A stretch of 64,000 nucleotides of DNA from Pelobium manganitolerans (GTDB taxonomy: Bacteria > Bacteroidota > Bacteroidia > Sphingobacteriales > Sphingobacteriaceae): contig NZ_MBTA01000012.1 in the NCBI RefSeq assembly GCF_003609575.1, forward strand, positions 371,661 through 435,660, written 5' to 3'. A program made the translations under genes and the position numbers. Of the stretch, positions 58,922 to 64,000 are shown one piece after another; position 1 is the first letter of the stretch; each line of letters opens with the position of its first letter. The notes under the pieces are model-generated. The model did no database searches. It saw nothing but the letters and a program-made list of their open reading frames with translations, and was not told the DNA's origin.

Positions 58922-61900
58922 ATGCACCTTTACTTTTTTAGGTTTCATAATTTCTTTAAAAAGCATATCGGTGCAACTGTGCACACGATGTTATTGGCCT
59001 TCTTCTTTACGCTGTTAGCAGTAGAAACCAATGCTCAAGTTTGCGGCACTTCTGGCTTAGACGGCCCACAAAATGCCGTTCCGCCGGTAAACACCTATTT
59101 TCCTTTAGCTTCAAATGCCACATTACCTGCAGGTAGCAAAAGCATCACATTATTGCCTGTACCGCCGGATGATCCTAACTTCAATTTAAGCTATGGCGTT
59201 ACACCTATAAAATCTGGAGATCTAATCCTAATTATCCAGATGCAGGATGCCGAAATCAACTATAATAATTCTGATAAATATGGTAGTGGTGCTAGTAACT
59301 CGGGTCCGGATAGTAAAGGCGGTACCGGCTATACCAATTTGGGCAACTCCGGTAAATTTGAATATGTAGTAGCTACGAGTGACGTGCCTTTAACAGGCGG
59401 CGTTTTAACATTTCGCGGTGCAGGTGCGGGCAACGGTTGCGTAAACACCTACACTAATGCAGATGGTACAACAACCCGTGGACAAAGGCGCTTTCAAATA
59501 GTGCGCGTTCCGCAATACTCTAACTTAATATTAACTACAAATATTACTACGCCTCCCTATAATGGGAGTGTGGGCGGTATTATTGCTTTTGATGTTGCAG
59601 GAACCATGCAGTTTAACGGTTTTATTGTTGATGCATCTGCTAGAGGTTTTAGAGGTGGTTATGGACCCAGGGCTAGCTCTGGCGCAAATATCAATTCTTT
59701 TTATGTAGGACTGTCTTCATCCACTTTATCTGTTGGTAAAGGTGAAGGGGTAGGGGGAACTCCACAATTTATGTGGGATGGATTTAATCAAGTAAACAAC
59801 GGAATCGATGGATTACCTGGTGGGTCTTATGGAAAAGGCGCTCCTGCAAATGGAGGAGGAGGAGGAAATGACCATAATGCTGGTGGTGGCGGTGGCGGTA
59901 ATGGGGGTTCTGGTGGTGTTGGAGGACGCGGATGGGAAGGGCACTCAGGAACAAATACTTACCCTAATGGGGGTAGGCCAGGAAGTAATATTACTGCACT
60001 TGATCCGGCAATTTTAGTTATGGGCGGTGGAGGAGGAGGAGGAGATGCCAATGATGCACTTTCTGGTGTTACAGGTGGAGTTGGGGGTGGTATTGTGTTG
60101 ATTAATGTGGAAAAAATAGATGGTTTTGGGGTTATAAAGTCCAATGGAGGTAATGGCGCTCCCGGTACATTTGGTTCATCGCCCGATGGTGCGGGAGGCG
60201 GTGGTGCAGGTGGGACAATTTTTGTGCGATCATTATCACCAAGCCCATTAGCTAATTTAACACTAGAGGCTAAGGGGGGAAGAGGAGGAAACAGTTTAAA
60301 CGATAATAATGATGAACATGGGCCTGGAGGAGGAGGAGGAGGAGGTTTTATCTATACTCAAATCCAGTCTGCAGCTATTGCTAAAGATGTTTCAAAAGGT
60401 TTATCAGGAAGAGCGAATAACGGCGCAGGCATTAGTCACGGAGCTGCAGACGGCACAGACGGGCAAACCAAAACCTTCACAACTACAGATTTGCCAGTTC
60501 ACCTACAAGGTGGTGGTTCAATTTGTTACCCAGTACTTACCACTACACTTACAGAAGAAAATCCGGGCGCTGCTGGTGCTAGAACTGCTGGAACAACGGC
60601 AACTTACACGCTTACTATTCAAAATGCACCAACCAATGGCAATGCCGGAAATGTAGAAGCATGGCTTAACTTACCCTCAAGTTTTAAAGTAAGTAGCATT
60701 TCTTATGCTTTAACTGGAGATGCAGCCGGAACGCTTGATGCAACTCCGCATATTGGTGCATCTGGAATCATGAATTTCGGAAATTTCAATATTTCTCCGG
60801 GCGATAAAGTAGTCATTACCATAGTAGTAGACATTGCTTTAAATGCGCCTACGGGTGTTTATCATGCAAGTGCACAAGCTACTTATTTAGATCCCACCCG
60901 AACAAACCTCAACCCTTTTAGAAAAATCACTGGCTCAGCTGATCCATTTACTGGATATAATACCACATATGAAAGCGGAACTATTTCAAATGTAATAGGT
61001 ACAAACTATAACGGAGATTTGCTTTCGGCTACAGCAGAAGATGTTTATATAAATGCTTTAGCCGTAACAGGATCATGTGATGCAATTACTGGTGGAGGGT
61101 TTGAATCTTATACACCTGGTGATTATACCTCGATAGATAAATGGTTACCTGTGAATTCTGGTGATGTTGTAAAAATCGTCAATCAAGCAACGCTAAAGGG
61201 AGCAATTATAAAAAATAAACCAGGAGAAAGATACTCTCTTCAACAAACTGTTATTTCTATTGAACCTTCTACGCCTTATACATTAACATTTAATTATAGA
61301 AATTGGGACGCCTGCGGTAGTCCCTCGGCATCAAAATCTTTTGTTACAATTCTAGATGCTACTACCAACGCGGTAATTGTTCCTCAAACAGAATTTATTG
61401 CAGATAACTCTCCAGCTATTGGGTCAATTCCTTTTAATACGCTCCCTAATACTACCTCAGTAATTATAAAAATAACCGATGCAGGTTCGCCAAACCCGGC
61501 TTGTGGTACATTTATAGACGATATATCTATAGTATCAAATCTTAATCTTAGCTATACAGTAACAAATGTTACTTGTAACGGTGCAAATAATGGAAAGGTC
61601 ACACTTAGTTTATTGACAGGTGCGGCTGCTCCCTATAAAGTTTCTTATTCATTAAATGGAGGTAGTTATACTTCTCCTACAGCTCTTAATCCAATTAATA
61701 ATTCAGGAACACCTTTAGTGTTTCCTAACTTGATTCCAGGAAACTACGAAGCGAAAATTGTTGACGCTAACGGGTGTGTAAATACCAGAAGTTTCAACAT
61801 TACTGAGCCTCCAGTTTTGGCCCTTTCAGAAACTCATATTGACAATTCTTGTAATAACAATTCTATTGGAGCAATTGATTTAACAGTTACTGGAGGAACT

Positions 61901-64000
61901 GCACCATATACATATGATTGGAAAAAGGACGGTGTAGCTTATGCTGCTACTCAGGACATTAGTAGCCTGCCGCCAGGTAGTTACACGGTTTCTGTAACGG
62001 ATAATAATAGCTGTCTCAAACAACTTTCAGTAGATATTCTTCCGCTAACTCCATTTGCGCTTACGGGAAGTCAGACAAACATTGTCTGTAATGGATCAGC
62101 AACTGGTGCTATTACATTAAACCCATCGGGCGGAAAAGCACCATATAGTTTTGATTGGAGTAATGCATCACACGATCAGAATCAGACAAATTTAATTGCT
62201 GGAAATTATACCGTTATAGGAAAAGATGCTCTAGGATGTGAAATAGCATTGAGTTTTACACTCTCTGAACCTCCATTGCTCACTATAACCGGAACGGCTA
62301 CTCCGATTTTATGTAATGGAGATAAATCGACCGTAACTTTGACCGCTGGAGGAGGCACAGGATCTTATCAATACAGTATAGATGGAGGAGCTAATTATCA
62401 ATCGTCCGCAACGTTTAACAATTTATCAGGCGGTAATTATACCTTTTATGTAAAAGATGCCAATGGTTGTATAAAAACATTTGACAGTGCTATCGCCGAG
62501 CCTACATTGTTAACTTTAACAGGAAGCAACACTCCTATTCTTTGTTATGGGAATAAATCAACAGTAACCTTAAGTGGAGGAGGAGGAACAGGAACTTATC
62601 AATATAGCATAGACGGGACAAACTATCAGGCATCAGCAATATTCGGTAATTTATCAGGAGGAGACTATACGTTCTACATAAAAGATGCAAATAATTGTAT
62701 AAAGACCCTTGATATAGCTATTGCGGAGCCAGCTCTCCTTACTGTTAACGAAACTCATCAAAATATTAATTGCTTTGGAGATGCGACTGGGGAGATTAGT
62801 GTTGCAATTATAGGAGGAACTGCCCCATACTCTTTTACTTGGAGTAACGGAGAAACATCTTTAAATCAATCCAACTTGCCGGCCGGTACTTATACATTGG
62901 ATGTTACTGATGCAAACAATTGCACAACAAGTAAAAGTATCACAATCACACAACCTCCTGTTATCTCTATTGCTTTTAGTAGAGTAAATGTAAAATGCTT
63001 TGGACAGGCAACAGGTAGTATTAATGCAACAATTTCAGGAGGTACTGCACCGTATACATTTGAATGGAGTAATGGTGCAACATCAGAAGATGTTAATAAC
63101 CTGCTAGCTGGCTCATATAGTTTAGTTGTATCAGATGCTAATGGATGTCTAGGTTTTGCAAGTTTAAATATTACCCAACCGCCAGCAGCTTTAACTTTAA
63201 CAGAAACCCACATTAATAATACCTGTTTCAGTCAAAATGCTGGCTCTATAGATTTAAATGTGAGTGGGGGAGTTTCCCCCTATATATATAGCTGGAGTTC
63301 TGGTGAGAGTACACAGGATTTAAGTGGACTTGCCCCAGGTAATTATACGGTAACAGTAACGGACGCTAATCTATGTACAGCCAATAAAACAATCACAATC
63401 ACACCGTTGACTCCATTTACTCTTACTAGCTCCAAAACTGATGTAAAATGTAATGGGGCTGCCACAGGGGAAATTGTGCTGGATTTATCTGGCGGTACAT
63501 TACCTTATAATATTATTTGGAGTAATGGAGCTACAACAGCTATTGTTCAAAATTTAATCGCAGGTACTTACACTTATACCGCAACAGATGGTAATGGGTG
63601 CCAAATTTCCAACACTATAACCATAGCAGAACCAGCAGCGTTAAGCTTATCCAGTATAAAAACAGACGTGAAATGCTTCGGGGACAATACGGGAGCAATA
63701 GACATCACAGCGACCGGCGGAACGGGAAGCTATGCTTACGCCTGGGACAACGGAAGGACCACGGAAGATCTGACAGGCCTCACGGCCGGGACCTATAAAG
63801 TTATCGTTACGGATGCGAACGGATGCCAGGCGACAGAAACGGTCACCATCACCCAGCCAGCAGTTGCACTTTCGATAAGTAAAGCCCAAACAGACGTCAA
63901 ATGTTACGGCGATAATACGGGAGCAATAGACATCACGGCGACCGGCGGAACGGGAAGCTATACCTACGTTTGGGACAACGGGAAGACCGGTGAGGACCTG
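58922..64000 (+). CDS. giant SprB-repeat surface protein, N-terminal 1693 codons (runs off the right edge)
   Basis: An uninterrupted frame from the ATG at 58922 to the window end. A signal peptide ends near 'VETNAQ' (residue 39). Residues about 40-290 form a beta-rich domain, then a Gly-rich region (about 290-480) with GGGGGG runs, a DUF11/Ig-like domain (about 530-680), a jelly-roll-like domain (about 720-870), and from about residue 880 at least eleven SprB-type repeats of 73-78 residues, each with 'C.G...G', 'GG..PY.Y.WS.G', 'L..G.Y...V.D..GC' and '...I.EP'. SprB-like proteins are T9SS-exported adhesins, many linked to gliding or biofilm. The C-terminal sorting domain must lie beyond the window. 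Confidence 0.88.
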   Translation, partial: MHLYFFRFHNFFKKHIGATVHTMLLAFFFTLLAVETNAQVCGTSGLDGPQNAVPPVNTYFPLASNATLPAGSKSITLLPVPPDDPNFNLSYGVTPIKSGDLILIIQMQDAEINYNNSDKYGSGASNSGPDSKGGTGYTNLGNSGKFEYVVATSDVPLTGGVLTFRGAGAGNGCVNTYTNADGTTTRGQRRFQIVRVPQYSNLILTTNITTPPYNGSVGGIIAFDVAGTMQFNGFIVDASARGFRGGYGPRASSGANINSFYVGLSSSTLSVGKGEGVGGTPQFMWDGFNQVNNGIDGLPGGSYGKGAPANGGGGGNDHNAGGGGGGNGGSGGVGGRGWEGHSGTNTYPNGGRPGSNITALDPAILVMGGGGGGGDANDALSGVTGGVGGGIVLINVEKIDGFGVIKSNGGNGAPGTFGSSPDGAGGGGAGGTIFVRSLSPSPLANLTLEAKGGRGGNSLNDNNDEHGPGGGGGGGFIYTQIQSAAIAKDVSKGLSGRANNGAGISHGAADGTDGQTKTFTTTDLPVHLQGGGSICYPVLTTTLTEENPGAAGARTAGTTATYTLTIQNAPTNGNAGNVEAWLNLPSSFKVSSISYALTGDAAGTLDATPHIGASGIMNFGNFNISPGDKVVITIVVDIALNAPTGVYHASAQATYLDPTRTNLNPFRKITGSADPFTGYNTTYESGTISNVIGTNYNGDLLSATAEDVYINALAVTGSCDAITGGGFESYTPGDYTSIDKWLPVNSGDVVKIVNQATLKGAIIKNKPGERYSLQQTVISIEPSTPYTLTFNYRNWDACGSPSASKSFVTILDATTNAVIVPQTEFIADNSPAIGSIPFNTLPNTTSVIIKITDAGSPNPACGTFIDDISIVSNLNLSYTVTNVTCNGANNGKVTLSLLTGAAAPYKVSYSLNGGSYTSPTALNPINNSGTPLVFPNLIPGNYEAKIVDANGCVNTRSFNITEPPVLALSETHIDNSCNNNSIGAIDLTVTGGTAPYTYDWKKDGVAYAATQDISSLPPGSYTVSVTDNNSCLKQLSVDILPLTPFALTGSQTNIVCNGSATGAITLNPSGGKAPYSFDWSNASHDQNQTNLIAGNYTVIGKDALGCEIALSFTLSEPPLLTITGTATPILCNGDKSTVTLTAGGGTGSYQYSIDGGANYQSSATFNNLSGGNYTFYVKDANGCIKTFDSAIAEPTLLTLTGSNTPILCYGNKSTVTLSGGGGTGTYQYSIDGTNYQASAIFGNLSGGDYTFYIKDANNCIKTLDIAIAEPALLTVNETHQNINCFGDATGEISVAIIGGTAPYSFTWSNGETSLNQSNLPAGTYTLDVTDANNCTTSKSITITQPPVISIAFSRVNVKCFGQATGSINATISGGTAPYTFEWSNGATSEDVNNLLAGSYSLVVSDANGCLGFASLNITQPPAALTLTETHINNTCFSQNAGSIDLNVSGGVSPYIYSWSSGESTQDLSGLAPGNYTVTVTDANLCTANKTITITPLTPFTLTSSKTDVKCNGAATGEIVLDLSGGTLPYNIIWSNGATTAIVQNLIAGTYTYTATDGNGCQISNTITIAEPAALSLSSIKTDVKCFGDNTGAIDITATGGTGSYAYAWDNGRTTEDLTGLTAGTYKVIVTDANGCQATETVTITQPAVALSISKAQTDVKCYGDNTGAIDITATGGTGSYTYVWDNGKTGEDL
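61557..64000 (+). repeat. tandem SprB-type repeats, eleven units (last one partial)
   Basis: Units start at the 'CNG' or 'CFG' cysteines, for example near 61570, 61850, 62080, 62310, 62540, 62770, 62995, 63222, 63448, 63673 and 63901. The first nine differ in DNA sequence, though units 4 and 5 are close. Units 10 and 11 are nearly identical over long stretches and are exactly 228 bp (76 codons) apart. Confidence 0.88.

Noticed and set aside
59808..60656. Plus-strand frames in the Gly-rich region, and possible CRISPR-like periodicity from GGA runs
   Set aside because: They are out-of-frame shadows of the large SprB-like gene; there are no spacers and no constant repeat length.
1..64000. Insertion sequences, prophage or CRISPR arrays
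   Set aside because: No transposase, integrase, terminal inverted repeats with target duplication, or repeat-spacer array was seen.

Overview
The window looks like a chromosome segment from a member of the Bacteroidetes, most likely Sphingobacteriaceae (Pedobacter-like). Evidence: SusC/SusD pairs, type IX secretion (T9SS) C-terminal tails, an SprB-type repeat adhesin, promoters of the TTTG-N19-TAnnTTTG form, lack of Shine-Dalgarno sequences, and moderate GC with AT-rich spacers. No strain can be named from sequence alone.

Layout. 1-4330: housekeeping genes (TamB fragment, tsaD, pth) and two small unknowns. 4423-37242: a long minus-strand polysaccharide utilisation locus (PUL). Read in transcription order it encodes SusC, SusD, a DUF5017 surface lipoprotein, two sulfatases, a DUF4955/PL29-like lyase, a GH105-DUF4861 fusion, a sulfatase, a T9SS-secreted PL8 lyase, a secreted stand-alone accessory module, a T9SS-secreted DUF4955/PL29-like lyase, a second PL8 lyase, a sulfatase, a PL6 (chondroitinase B-like) lyase, a sulfatase and a LacI-family regulator. 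After a 368-bp gap come a CBM9-like protein and an FHS-type sugar permease. The enzyme set points to sulfated glycosaminoglycans, chondroitin/dermatan sulfate and perhaps hyaluronan. 37589-44056: a GluR0-like ligand-gated K+ channel, a DUF1961 protein, then N-acetylhexosamine 1-kinase (nahK), a phosphohexosamine mutase and a deaminase/deacetylase fusion (NagB + PIG-L). These would take the released N-acetylhexosamine into central metabolism. 44247-49175: carotenoid genes (crtI divergent from crtB and a lycopene cyclase, with three less-known partners). 49249-58603: tRNA-Arg, adk, obgE, two orphan genes, ahcY, lhgO, an ABC ATPase, and an ECF sigma/anti-sigma/outer-membrane barrel operon. 58922-64000: the N-terminal 1693 codons of a giant SprB-repeat surface protein that runs off the window.

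Regulatory logic. A 16-bp palindrome, TGTGTTCGATAACACA or close variants, lies in front of the susC operon (two good copies, one weak), in front of the CBM9/permease unit (two copies) and in front of the deaminase-deacetylase/mutase/nahK operon (one copy). The LacI-type regulator is the last gene of the susC transcription unit, so it is the obvious candidate to bind these sites. This would join uptake, depolymerisation, desulfation and amino-sugar catabolism in one regulon.

Most notable: (i) this shared operator regulon; (ii) a NagA-less N-acetylhexosamine route implied by the NahK, mutase and NagB-PIG-L operon; (iii) a roughly 200-residue accessory module found both fused to a lyase and as a free secreted protein; (iv) an abrupt base-composition change inside the SprB repeat array near 63640.
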